From the NCBI GenBank assembly GCA_964406445.1, contig CAYORU010000053.1, positions 1 to 18,191 of the forward strand: 18,191 bases of DNA, read 5' to 3'. Positions 1-6,109 of this stretch are shown one piece after another. Under the pieces are notes generated by a model. The model was not told where the DNA came from. It did no database searches and was given only the letters and a program-made list of their open reading frames with translations. This DNA comes from SG8-30 sp964406445. GTDB taxonomy: Bacteria > Pseudomonadota > Gammaproteobacteria > Steroidobacterales > Steroidobacteraceae. Positions within the stretch are counted from its first letter, which is position 1. Each line of letters opens with the position of its first letter. The position numbers and the translations under genes were made by a program.

Positions 1-455
1 CGCTGCTTGAAGTAGTCGATGATCCGGCCGGGCGTGCCGATCAGCACGTCCACGCCGGCCTCGAGCTGGCGGCGCTGCTTCTCGTAATCGACGCCGCCGA
101 AGGCGAGCCCCAGCGACAGGCCGGTGTACTGGCCGAGGATCTCGGCGTCGCGGTGGATCTGCACGGCCAGCTCGCGGGTCGGCGCCAGCACCAGCGCGCG
201 GGGCGACGTCACCGGCCGGTCCGCGGCGGGCGGGTGGCGCAGCAGGTGGGTGTACAGGGCCACCAGGAACGCGGCGGTCTTGCCGGTGCCGGTCTGGGCC
301 TGGCCGGCCACGTCGAAGCCCGCCAGCGCGCGCGGCAGGGACTGGGCCTGGATCGGGGTGCAGCGCTCGAATCCGGCATCGGCGATGCCGCGGGCGAGGG
401 GCTCGGGGAGGAGCAGGCTGGTAAATGAAAGCTCCGAGAGTGCTTGTTCGCTCAC
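1..455 (-). CDS. rhlB: ATP-dependent RNA helicase RhlB (partial, 5' 151 codons)
   Basis: DEAD-box RNA helicase; in E. coli RhlB is the degradosome helicase that unwinds structured RNA for RNase E and PNPase. Seen here: a Q motif (CTPIQ, residues 32-36), Walker A AQTGTGKT (53-60), motif Ia PTRELAVQI, a GG pair, and motif Ib TPGRIIDY before the window edge cuts the gene. The DEAD box and the C-terminal RecA domain lie outside. The best start is a GTG at 455, preceded by a purine-rich AGAAAGAGA stretch; the upstream in-frame sequence gives no better start. The sequence follows E. coli RhlB closely around the Q motif and at the DVAGQAQTGTGKT block. The head-to-head position next to trxA-rho is the E. 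coli arrangement, which supports rhlB over rhlE, dbpA or srmB. Cytoplasmic. Confidence 0.93.
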   Translation of the reverse strand, partial: MSEQALSELSFTSLLLPEPLARGIADAGFERCTPIQAQSLPRALAGFDVAGQAQTGTGKTAAFLVALYTHLLRHPPAADRPVTSPRALVLAPTRELAVQIHRDAEILGQYTGLSLGLAFGGVDYEKQRRQLEAGVDVLIGTPGRIIDYFKQ

Positions 456-747
456 TGTGTCTCTTTCTGGGGGCGTCACATCTTGAAATCCGCGGCGCGA
501 CCGGCTACAAATCACCCTGAGTTTCGCGGGATCCCCGCGACCCCTCCTGGAGAGCCGGCGTAGCCGAGGTGGCGAGGTAGGGCCACTGGACGGACCGGCA
601 CCCTGGACCAGGCAAGCCTAAGGTCGAGCGCCAAGACATTATTGTGCCGCATCAGGCGCGTGCTCGTCACTCGACACCTGCGTGAACTAGCGGTCTGACC
701 CCAACATCCAGCCCCTTTCCCCACCTCTGAACCGGAGGAAACCCCGC
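456..747. other. rhlB / trxA divergent intergenic region
   Basis: 292 bp between the divergent GTG starts of rhlB and trxA. It must hold promoters for both directions, but I could not pick a convincing -35/-10 pair on either strand. The only strong structure is the hairpin listed at 524-540. A clear Shine-Dalgarno (GGAGG, 734-738) belongs to trxA. No coding sequence with plausible protein character and no tRNA were seen. Confidence 0.6.
524..540. repeat. Perfect 7-bp inverted repeat (hairpin or operator candidate)
   Basis: TCGCGGG ATC CCCGCGA is a perfect 7-bp stem with a 3-base loop. No T-run follows on either strand, so it does not look like an intrinsic terminator. It lies about 70 bp upstream of the rhlB start and about 210 bp upstream of trxA. 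It could be an operator or an RNA leader hairpin, but its role is unknown. Confidence 0.45.
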
Positions 748-1077
748 GTGAGCGGCAACAGCATCCTGCATACCTCAGACGCCACGTTCGAGAAGGACGT
801 GCTCAAATCGGACGTCCCCGTCCTGCTCGACTTCTGGGCCGAGTGGTGCGGTCCCTGCAAGGCGATCTCGCCGATCCTCGACGAGATCGCCGCCGAATAC
901 GGCGGCCGCGTCAAGATCGCCAAGCTCAACATCGACGAGAACCGGCAGACCCCGCTCAAGTACGGGGTCCGCGGCATCCCGACGCTGATCCTGTTCAAGG
1001 GCGGCGCGCCGGAGGCCCAGCAGGTCGGGCTCGTCGCCAAGTCGAAGCTCGCCGCGCTGCTGGACCAGCACCTGTGA
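748..1077 (+). CDS. trxA: Thioredoxin 1
   Basis: Cytoplasmic thiol-disulfide oxidoreductase that reduces ribonucleotide reductase, methionine sulfoxide reductases and other proteins, and supplies electrons to DsbD. The 109-residue length is the family norm. The active site WCGPC has cysteines at 34 and 37, the preceding strand reads LLDFWAEW, and the cis-proline loop GIPT is at 76-79. The GTG start at 748 is fixed by a strong Shine-Dalgarno (GGAGG at 734-738) and by alignment of the N-terminus with other thioredoxins. The stop codon overlaps the proposed rho start in a GTGA tetranucleotide, suggesting translational coupling. The trxA-rho order is widely conserved in gammaproteobacteria. DsbD, the inner-membrane protein that takes electrons from thioredoxin, is encoded at 14327-16156 in the same window. 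Confidence 0.97.
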   Translation: MSGNSILHTSDATFEKDVLKSDVPVLLDFWAEWCGPCKAISPILDEIAAEYGGRVKIAKLNIDENRQTPLKYGVRGIPTLILFKGGAPEAQQVGLVAKSKLAALLDQHL

Positions 1078-2516
1078 GGGGCTATCTCGGCAACCAGGCC
1101 CGCGGTGGCGGCGGCGGCGGCGGCGGCAGGCAGAAGGGCCGCCACGGTAATCGCGGCAACCGCCAGCAGCAGGAAGGCCTGCCGCAGGACGATTTCGTCG
1201 AGGGCGGCGAACTCGACATCATCTCCCCCGACGAGCTGGCCGCCTCGCGGCGGTCGATGAACCTCACCGAGCTCAAGACCAAGCCCATCTACCAGCTGGT
1301 GCAGATGGCCGAGGCGATGGGCATCGAGAACATCGCCCGCCAGCGCAAGCAGGACGTGATCTTCTCGATCCTGAAGGCCCACGCCCGCGGCGGCGAGCAC
1401 ATCTACGGCGACGGGGTGCTCGAGATCCTGCAGGACGGCTTCGGCTTCCTCAGGAACGCCGAGGGCTCCTACCTCGCCGGCCCGGACGACATCTACGTCA
1501 GCCCGAGCCAGATCCGCCGCTTCAACCTGCGCACCGGCGACTCGATCTCCGGGCTGATCCGCCCGCCCAAGGACGGCGAGCGCTACTTCGCGCTGCTCAA
1601 GGTCGGCGAGATCAACTTCGACTCGCCCGAGAGCGCGCGGCACAAGATGCTGTTCGAGAACCTGACGCCGCTGCACCCGACCAAGCGGCTCAAGCTCGAG
1701 CGCGGCAACGGCTCGACCGAGGACATGACCGCGCGGGTCATCGACCTCACCGCGCCGATCGGCAAGGGCCAGCGCGGCCTGATCGTCTCGCCGCCGAAGG
1801 CCGGCAAGACGATGCTGCTGCAGAACATCGCCACCTCGATCGTCGCCAACCACCCCGACGTGTACCTGATCGTGCTGCTCATCGACGAGCGGCCCGAGGA
1901 GGTCACGGAGATGGCGCGCACGGTCAAGGGCGAGGTGGTCGCCAGCACCTTCGACGAGCCGGCGAGCCGCCACGTGCAGGTCGCCGAGATGGTGATCGAG
2001 AAGGCCAAGCGCCTCGTGGAGCACAAGCGCGACGTGGTGATCCTGCTCGACTCGATCACCCGCCTGGCGCGGGCCTACAACACGGTCGTGCCGAGCTCCG
2101 GCAAGGTGCTCACGGGTGGCGTGGACGCCAACGCGCTGCAGCGGCCGAAGCGCTTCTTCGGCGCTGCGCGCAACGTCGAGGAGGGCGGCTCGCTGACCAT
2201 CATCGCGACCGCGCTGATCGACACCGGCTCGCGCATGGACGACGTGATCTACGAGGAGTTCAAGGGCACCGGCAACTCCGAGATCCACCTCGACCGGCGC
2301 ATCGCCGAGAAGCGCGTGTTCCCGGCCTTGAACATCAACCGCTCGGGCACCCGCCGCGAGGAGCTGATCACCGCGCAGGACGAGCTCGCCAAGATGTGGA
2401 TCCTGCGCAAGCTGCTGCACCCGATGGACGAGCTCGCGGCGATCGAGTTCCTGATCGGCAAGATGAAGGACACCAAGATCAACGCCGACTTCTTCGATGC
2501 AATGAAGCGCGGCTGA
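1074..2516 (+). CDS. rho: Transcription termination factor Rho (with Gly-rich N-terminal extension)
   Basis: Hexameric RNA-dependent ATPase that ends transcription of untranslated RNA. From the MNLTELK methionine at 1257 the protein is 419 residues, exactly the E. coli length, and it aligns throughout. It has the N-terminal helix bundle, the RNA-binding cold-shock-like domain (GDGVLEILQDGFGFLR, SPSQIRRFNLRTGD), Walker A PPKAGKTML, Walker B DVVILLDSITR, the Q-loop (SGKVLTGGVDA) and the R-loop (KGTGNSEIH). The open frame continues upstream without a stop. A GTG at 1074 overlaps the trxA stop (GTGA) and adds 61 residues: a run of eight glycines, a basic RQKGRHGNRGNRQQQ stretch, then an acidic segment. 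Codon use across 1074-1256 is coding-like and there is no good Shine-Dalgarno at 1257, so I prefer 1074. The alternative start is ATG 1257. Gene identity is certain and the start less so. Confidence 0.9.
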   Translation: MRGYLGNQARGGGGGGGGRQKGRHGNRGNRQQQEGLPQDDFVEGGELDIISPDELAASRRSMNLTELKTKPIYQLVQMAEAMGIENIARQRKQDVIFSILKAHARGGEHIYGDGVLEILQDGFGFLRNAEGSYLAGPDDIYVSPSQIRRFNLRTGDSISGLIRPPKDGERYFALLKVGEINFDSPESARHKMLFENLTPLHPTKRLKLERGNGSTEDMTARVIDLTAPIGKGQRGLIVSPPKAGKTMLLQNIATSIVANHPDVYLIVLLIDERPEEVTEMARTVKGEVVASTFDEPASRHVQVAEMVIEKAKRLVEHKRDVVILLDSITRLARAYNTVVPSSGKVLTGGVDANALQRPKRFFGAARNVEEGGSLTIIATALIDTGSRMDDVIYEEFKGTGNSEIHLDRRIAEKRVFPALNINRSGTRREELITAQDELAKMWILRKLLHPMDELAAIEFLIGKMKDTKINADFFDAMKRG

Positions 2517-2519
2517 GAC

Positions 2520-2670
2520 ACTCCAGGGAAACTCCAGGGGACATTCCCTTGTAGTTTCACGGTCGCCGGCCTTGACGCTTCCCCTGCGGCTGAAAACCGC
2601 AAGGGAACGTCCCCTGGAGTTCGGCGGGGCTTCTCTGGCCAGGAACTACAAGGGAATGTCCCCTCGATTC
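2520..2670. repeat. REP/MITE-like palindrome cluster, three units
   Basis: Three 27-bp imperfect palindromes share the core GGGGACATTCCC (or its complement GGGAATGTCCCC). Unit 1 spans 2530-2556 in one orientation; units 2 (2595-2621) and 3 (2644-2670) are in the opposite one. Outer arms are AACT / AGTT type, complete in unit 1 and degraded in units 2 and 3. Positions 2530-2550 and 2601-2621 pair over 21 bp with one mismatch, so the cluster could fold into one long hairpin. A partial duplication (ACTCCAGGGA at 2520-2529) precedes unit 1. The cluster starts 4 bp after the rho stop and may serve as its 3' structure. Its overall plan matches the cluster at 4370-4493. Such palindromes resemble REP elements mobilised by RAYT (TnpA_REP) transposases, but none is encoded here. 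Confidence 0.85.
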
Positions 2671-3282
2671 ACCGGCGACCCGGTCATGGCGGCGCTGGTC
2701 CGTGCGGCTGGACCCTGCGCCATCAGGCCTGAGCGGCGCCGCACGCCCTACGAGGCCCTCGTCAGGGCGGTGGCGCACCAGCAGCTGACCGGGAGGGCCG
2801 CCAGCACGATCCTCGGGCGCCTGGTGGCGCTGTACGGCGGCCCGGGCTATCCGGAGCCGGCCCGGCTGCTCGAGACCCCGGACGAGGCGCTGCGCGGCGT
2901 GGGCTTCTCCCGCGCCAAGGTCGCCTCGCTCAAGGACATCGCAGCCCGCAGCCTCGACGGCACGATCCCGCCGCGACGGGCGCTGGCGAGACTCACGGAC
3001 GAGGAGATCATCGAGCGGCTGACCGAGGTGCGCGGCGTCGGCCGCTGGACGGTCGAGATGTTCCTGATCTTCACGCTGGGGCGGCCCGACGTCCTGCCGG
3101 TCGACGACTACGGCGTGCAGAACGGCTTCAGGATCGCCTACCGCAAGCGCAAGCTCCCCACGCCCCGCCAGCTGGCCCGCTTCGGCGAGCGCTGGGCGCC
3201 CCATCGCTCTACGGCGGCGTGGTACCTGTGGCGGGCGGTTGACCTGCACCGCGAGGGGCGCTGGCCGGCGCCCCGATCGTGA
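2656..3282 (+). CDS. DNA-3-methyladenine glycosylase, AlkA/HhH-GPD family
   Basis: Base-excision repair glycosylase that removes alkylated bases such as 3-methyladenine, leaving an abasic site. Residue numbers use the ATG at 2656 (208 residues, about the usual size of short AlkA-like proteins). The HhH-GPD N-terminal half carries the typical PYEALVRAVAHQQLTGRAAST block (31-51). The helix-hairpin-helix RGVGRWTVEMF is at 126-136 and the catalytic aspartate is in LPVDDYGVQ (Asp151, matching Asp238 of AlkA). Start choice is hard: ATG 2656 lies inside a palindrome unit, a TTG at 2572 would add 28 residues encoded by repeat DNA, and ATG 2686 would begin right at the conserved helix. None has a good Shine-Dalgarno. 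The 3' end overlaps the opposing gene by 74 bp. Family assignment is firm; the exact substrate is inferred. Confidence 0.87.
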   Translation: MSPRFTGDPVMAALVRAAGPCAIRPERRRTPYEALVRAVAHQQLTGRAASTILGRLVALYGGPGYPEPARLLETPDEALRGVGFSRAKVASLKDIAARSLDGTIPPRRALARLTDEEIIERLTEVRGVGRWTVEMFLIFTLGRPDVLPVDDYGVQNGFRIAYRKRKLPTPRQLARFGERWAPHRSTAAWYLWRAVDLHREGRWPAPRS

Positions 3283-4336
3283 CGGTGGTGGTCATGGTCA
3301 TGTGACGCGCCGCGCCGTTGCGCCTGCCGGGCGCGAAGCGCGTCTTGCCGATGATGCATTCCGCCAGCCTGTCGACGGCCGGGTCGCCGCTCGACTGCAC
3401 GATGCGCACGCCGCTCACCCGACCCGCCGCGCTCACCTTGAGCTCCACGCCAGGCTCTCCGCGACCGGTGAACCCAGGCGGCGCGCATTCGGCCTGCGCC
3501 TGCCTCATCTCGTCGTCGGTGGAGATCGCCACGGGCGGCTCGAACTTGAAGGGCGTCGGCATGTCGGGGTAGGCGCTCAGGGCGAAGTTGAACGGCATCG
3601 AAATCTCGGAAGGCACCGGACGGCCGTCGGCCGTGCCCGGTGCGAACCGGAGCTTCGAGGCGACGCACAGCACGCTTTCCTTGAAATCCTCGGACAAGCC
3701 GGGGGGCCAGTCCTTGACGCTCGCCCTGCCGTCAGTGTCGACGAGCAACGGGACGATGCTCCTGGCCTCGGTGCCGGCCCGCCGCATTTCGTCCGAGTAG
3801 CATCTCTTCCCCGCTTCCTCCTTGGACATTCCGAGAAACCTCGGTGGCTCGTTCTCGCTATAGGACAGCCCTAACGTCCTACCGGACGGCCGCGCGCGCA
3901 TCGTCCCCGCTTCCTCTTTATCCGTTTCGAGAAGCCTGGGCGACTCGATCGTGCTGCCGGACGACCGCGCGCGCCAGTCCCGCAATCGCGCGTTGAATTC
4001 CGCCGCCAACCGCTCGGCCTCGCCGACGGCGCCGTCGTTGCCGCGGATGCGCGCCTCGCGCAGCGCTTCGGCGTCCGCGCCCTCCGCGGCGAGCCTCGCC
4101 TCGGCGGCCGCCAGGCACTCGCCGTACTCCGCCACCGCCCGGTCGAAGGCCTTCACCGAGCGCTGCGCCTCGAGCATCTGCTCCTCGGTCGCGACGAGGG
4201 CCTCCGGCAGCTCGCCGGACCAGGCCGGGCGCGTGCAGGCGGCCGCGAGCGCAGCCGCCGGGTCGGCCTCGGCCGACGCTTCGCCAGCCATCAGCGCCAG
4301 CAGCAGCGAAAGCGCGAATCCCGTTTCGTGTTGCAT
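3209..4336 (-). CDS. Secreted protein with coiled coil and two TonB-C-like repeats, function unknown
   Basis: 375 residues. The start is ATG 4336, with GAGGGA just upstream (4341-4346); the frame stays open to 4384, but that stretch is palindrome DNA. An N-terminal segment (FALSLLLALMAGEASA, about 7-22) looks like a signal peptide, so the protein is probably periplasmic. Residues 48-123 are Ala/Glu/Arg-rich and likely helical or coiled coil. Two related modules follow: 195-252 (VDTDGRASVKDW, then CVASKLRFAPG and a DGRPV turn) and 296-354 (VSAAGRVSGVRIVQSSGDPAVD, then CIIGKTRFAPG). This is the pattern of the TonB C-terminal fold, in which small VxxxGxV strands precede the xFxPG loop. No transmembrane anchor or Pro-rich spacer typical of a true TonB is present, so I do not call it TonB. 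A shorter duplication (131-145 and 163-177, ending KEEAG) precedes the modules. The gene overlaps the glycosylase tail to tail. Confidence 0.7.
   Translation of the reverse strand: MQHETGFALSLLLALMAGEASAEADPAAALAAACTRPAWSGELPEALVATEEQMLEAQRSVKAFDRAVAEYGECLAAAEARLAAEGADAEALREARIRGNDGAVGEAERLAAEFNARLRDWRARSSGSTIESPRLLETDKEEAGTMRARPSGRTLGLSYSENEPPRFLGMSKEEAGKRCYSDEMRRAGTEARSIVPLLVDTDGRASVKDWPPGLSEDFKESVLCVASKLRFAPGTADGRPVPSEISMPFNFALSAYPDMPTPFKFEPPVAISTDDEMRQAQAECAPPGFTGRGEPGVELKVSAAGRVSGVRIVQSSGDPAVDRLAECIIGKTRFAPGRRNGAARHMTMTTTVTIGAPASAPRGAGQPPATGTTPP
3811..3946. repeat. Internal direct duplication within the TonB-C-like gene
   Basis: Positions 3811-3850 and 3907-3946 align without gaps and are about three-quarters identical by eye. 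They share CCGCTTCCTC and nearby CGAGAA segments, with a period of 96 bp. A second matching stretch (GGACGGCCGCGCGCG near 3886 and GGACGACCGCGCGCG near 3959) suggests that the whole segment was duplicated and then gained or lost about 20 bp. On the protein it gives the paired PRLLETDKEEAG and PRFLGMSKEEAG segments. Confidence 0.65.
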
Positions 4337-4369
4337 GCAGTCCCTCGCGTGCGGTGCAGGCCTGGCGGA

Positions 4370-4493
4370 AACTCCAGGGAACATTCCCTTCGAGTTTTCC
4401 CACGGGTCGCCGGTGCCCTTGAATCAGGCGGAAAACTAGAAGGGAATGTCCCCTGGAGTTCCCTGGAGTTCGAAGGGAATGTCCCCTGGGGTT
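4370..4493. repeat. REP/MITE-like palindrome cluster, three units (second copy)
   Basis: Three 27-bp palindromes sit in the same order and orientation as at 2520-2670: unit 4 (4370-4396) forward, units 5 (4434-4460) and 6 (4467-4493) inverted. Unit 5 is the most symmetric (AACT and AGTT ends, AAGGGA ATG TCCCCT core). Units 4 and 5 pair over 21 bp with one mismatch. Their spacer (4397-4433) contains GGTCGCCGG, as does the spacer of the first cluster (2561-2569). CCCTGGAGTT is tandemly repeated at 4451-4470, mirroring the partial duplication before unit 1. The cluster starts 34 bp upstream of the TonB-C-like start and ends one base before the stop codon of the PHA-family gene, filling the whole gap between the two genes. 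Confidence 0.85.
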
Positions 4494-4494
4494 T

Positions 4495-4779
4495 CTAGAC
4501 CTTAGCTGCGAGCTCTTCGTCGAGGATTTTGGTGATCTCCTCCTCGACCTTGTGGCTGAACATCGCGAGGAAGAAGCCCAGCTTCGCGTCGATCACGACC
4601 TCGGTCTTGCTGACCGTGACGGTGCCGGTGACGTTCGAGTGTTCGATGTGCACCACGTCGCCGTCCCAGCTGCAGTCGGCGCCGTACTTCTCGCCGAGGC
4701 GCTCGGCGAGGTGGGTCACGCGCGAGCGCAATTCGGCGTGGCCGAGCTTGTGCTTGCGCCTGATGCTGATCCTGCTCAC
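4495..4779 (-). CDS. Polyhydroxyalkanoic acid system family protein
   Basis: 94 residues from a GTG at 4779; no in-frame ATG lies nearby, the Shine-Dalgarno is poor, and the N-terminus MSRISIRRKHKLG fits the family. It matches the small PHA-granule-region family (PF09650-type) in length and features: a basic N-terminal strand (SIRRKHKLG), a helix (ELRSRVTHLAERLGEKYG), a central strand with W and H (CSWDGDVVHIEHSNVTGTVTV), and a C-terminal FFLAMFSHKVEEEITKILDEEL helix. The biochemical role is not established; members occur near PHA genes but also in organisms and loci without them, as here. The gene lies 35 bp downstream of purD on the same strand and is probably its last co-transcribed neighbour. 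Its stop codon abuts a palindrome unit that may structure the 3' end of the message. Confidence 0.82.
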   Translation of the reverse strand: MSRISIRRKHKLGHAELRSRVTHLAERLGEKYGADCSWDGDVVHIEHSNVTGTVTVSKTEVVIDAKLGFFLAMFSHKVEEEITKILDEELAAKV

Positions 4780-4814
4780 GGCGACCGAGGATAGCGGAAG
4801 GCCGGGCGACCCGG

Positions 4815-6107
4815 CTAGCGCCCGCCGCGCTCGCGCGCCACGGCGCGCCAGCCGATGTCGTGGCGGTACTGCAGGCCCTCCCAGCAGATCCTTCCGGCCA
4901 GCGCGTAGGCCTGCGCCTGCGCGGCCGCGACGCTCTCGCCGAGGCCCACGGCGCACAGCACCCGCCCGCCGCTCGTGACCACCCGGCCGTGCCCGTCGAG
5001 CCGCGTGCCGGCGTGGAAGACCTTGCCCGGCAACTCGGCCGCGGCCTGCAGGCCGTGGATCTCGTCGCCCTTGCGTGGCGTGTCCGGGTAGCCGCCGGCC
5101 GCGAGCACCACGCCGACCGCCGCCCGCGGGTCCCATTCCACGGTGGCCGCGTCGAGCCGCCCGTCGAGCGCCGCCTCGCACAGCTCGATGAGGTCTGAGC
5201 GCAGCCGCGCCATGATGGGCTGCGTCTCCGGATCGCCGAAACGGCAGTTGAACTCGAGCACGTTGGGCGTGCCGTCGGGGGCGACCATCAGGCCCGCGTA
5301 GAGAAAGCCGGTGTAGGGCATGCCCTCGGCGGCGAGGCCGCGGACCGTCGGCCAGATCACCTCGCGCATGGCGCGCTCGTGCACCGCCGGGGTCACCACG
5401 GGCGCAGGCGAATACGCGCCCATACCGCCGGTGTTGGGGCCCGTGTCGCCGTCGCCGATGCGCTTGTGGTCCTGCGAAGTCGCCAGCGGCAGCACGTGCT
5501 CGCCGTCCACCATCACGATGAAGCTCGCCTCCTCGCCCTCGAGGAACTCCTCGACCACCACGGTCTCGCCGGCCGCGCCGAGGCTGCCCGCGAACATCGC
5601 CTCGGCGGCCGCGACCGCCTCGTCGGCGGAGGCGGCGATCACCACCCCCTTGCCGGCGGCGAGGCCGTCCGCCTTGACCACGAGCGGCGCGCGCTGGCCC
5701 AGCACCCAGGCGGCGTCGAAGTCCGCGCGGGTGAACTTGCGGTAGGCCGCGGTCGGGATCCGGTGGCGCTCGAGGAAGGCCTTGGTGAAGGCCTTGCTGC
5801 CCTCGAGGCGGGCGGCGGCGCGCCGCGGGCCGAAGCAGCGCAGTCCGGCCTCGGCGAAGGCATCGACCACGCCGAGCACCAGCGGCGCCTCGGGCCCGAC
5901 CACGGTGAGCGCCACCTGCTCGCGGCGGGCGAGGGCCACGAGGCCCGGCACGTCGTCGGCCGCCACGTCAACGTTCCGGCAGCGCGGCTCGAGCGCCGTG
6001 CCGGCGTTGCCGGGCGCGACCAGGACCTCTTCCACGCGCGGCGAGCGGGCCAGCTTCCAGGCCAGCGCGTGCTCGCGGCCGCCGCCGCCGATGACCAGGA
6101 CCTTCAC
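4815..6107 (-). CDS. purD: Phosphoribosylamine-glycine ligase (GARS)
   Basis: Joins glycine to phosphoribosylamine with ATP hydrolysis, giving GAR, the second step of purine synthesis; cytoplasmic. The 430 residues match the bacterial monofunctional enzyme. Seen: the N-terminal GGGGREHALAW motif (7-17), the PGNAGT loop, the ATP-grasp lysine strand LVVKADGLAAGKGVV, the E-F-LEGEEAS segment, DGDTGPNTGGMGAYSP, and the metal-binding EFNCRFGDPETQ. The C-terminal domain is intact (GVVLAAGGYPD, HAGT). The GTG start at 6107 lies only 2 bp after the purH stop codon, so the two genes are almost certainly co-transcribed and probably translationally coupled. The purH-purD order is standard in gammaproteobacteria. 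Confidence 0.97.
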   Translation of the reverse strand: MKVLVIGGGGREHALAWKLARSPRVEEVLVAPGNAGTALEPRCRNVDVAADDVPGLVALARREQVALTVVGPEAPLVLGVVDAFAEAGLRCFGPRRAAARLEGSKAFTKAFLERHRIPTAAYRKFTRADFDAAWVLGQRAPLVVKADGLAAGKGVVIAASADEAVAAAEAMFAGSLGAAGETVVVEEFLEGEEASFIVMVDGEHVLPLATSQDHKRIGDGDTGPNTGGMGAYSPAPVVTPAVHERAMREVIWPTVRGLAAEGMPYTGFLYAGLMVAPDGTPNVLEFNCRFGDPETQPIMARLRSDLIELCEAALDGRLDAATVEWDPRAAVGVVLAAGGYPDTPRKGDEIHGLQAAAELPGKVFHAGTRLDGHGRVVTSGGRVLCAVGLGESVAAAQAQAYALAGRICWEGLQYRHDIGWRAVARERGGR

Positions 6108-6109
6108 GG

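Noticed and set aside
843..1073. Further upstream extension of rho to 843
   Set aside because: This would read trxA out of frame and give an Arg-rich peptide without family support. The GTG at 1074 is the earliest reasonable start.
1106..1130. GGC tract as a microsatellite or CRISPR-like repeat
   Set aside because: It is a single in-frame glycine run inside rho with no spacer structure.
687..2420. 577-codon open frame on the minus strand, opposite rho
   Set aside because: It is antisense to the perfectly conserved rho frame; its Leu/Ala/Asp/Val-rich product shows no known domain. Such frames are expected in GC-rich DNA.
4337..4384. Earlier start (4384) for the TonB-C-like gene
   Set aside because: It begins in palindrome DNA and would put 16 non-hydrophobic residues ahead of a clear signal peptide; the Shine-Dalgarno stands at 4341-4346.
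4370..4493. Palindrome cluster as a CRISPR array
   Set aside because: Units are inverted relative to each other and are themselves palindromic, spacers are unequal, and there are no cas genes.
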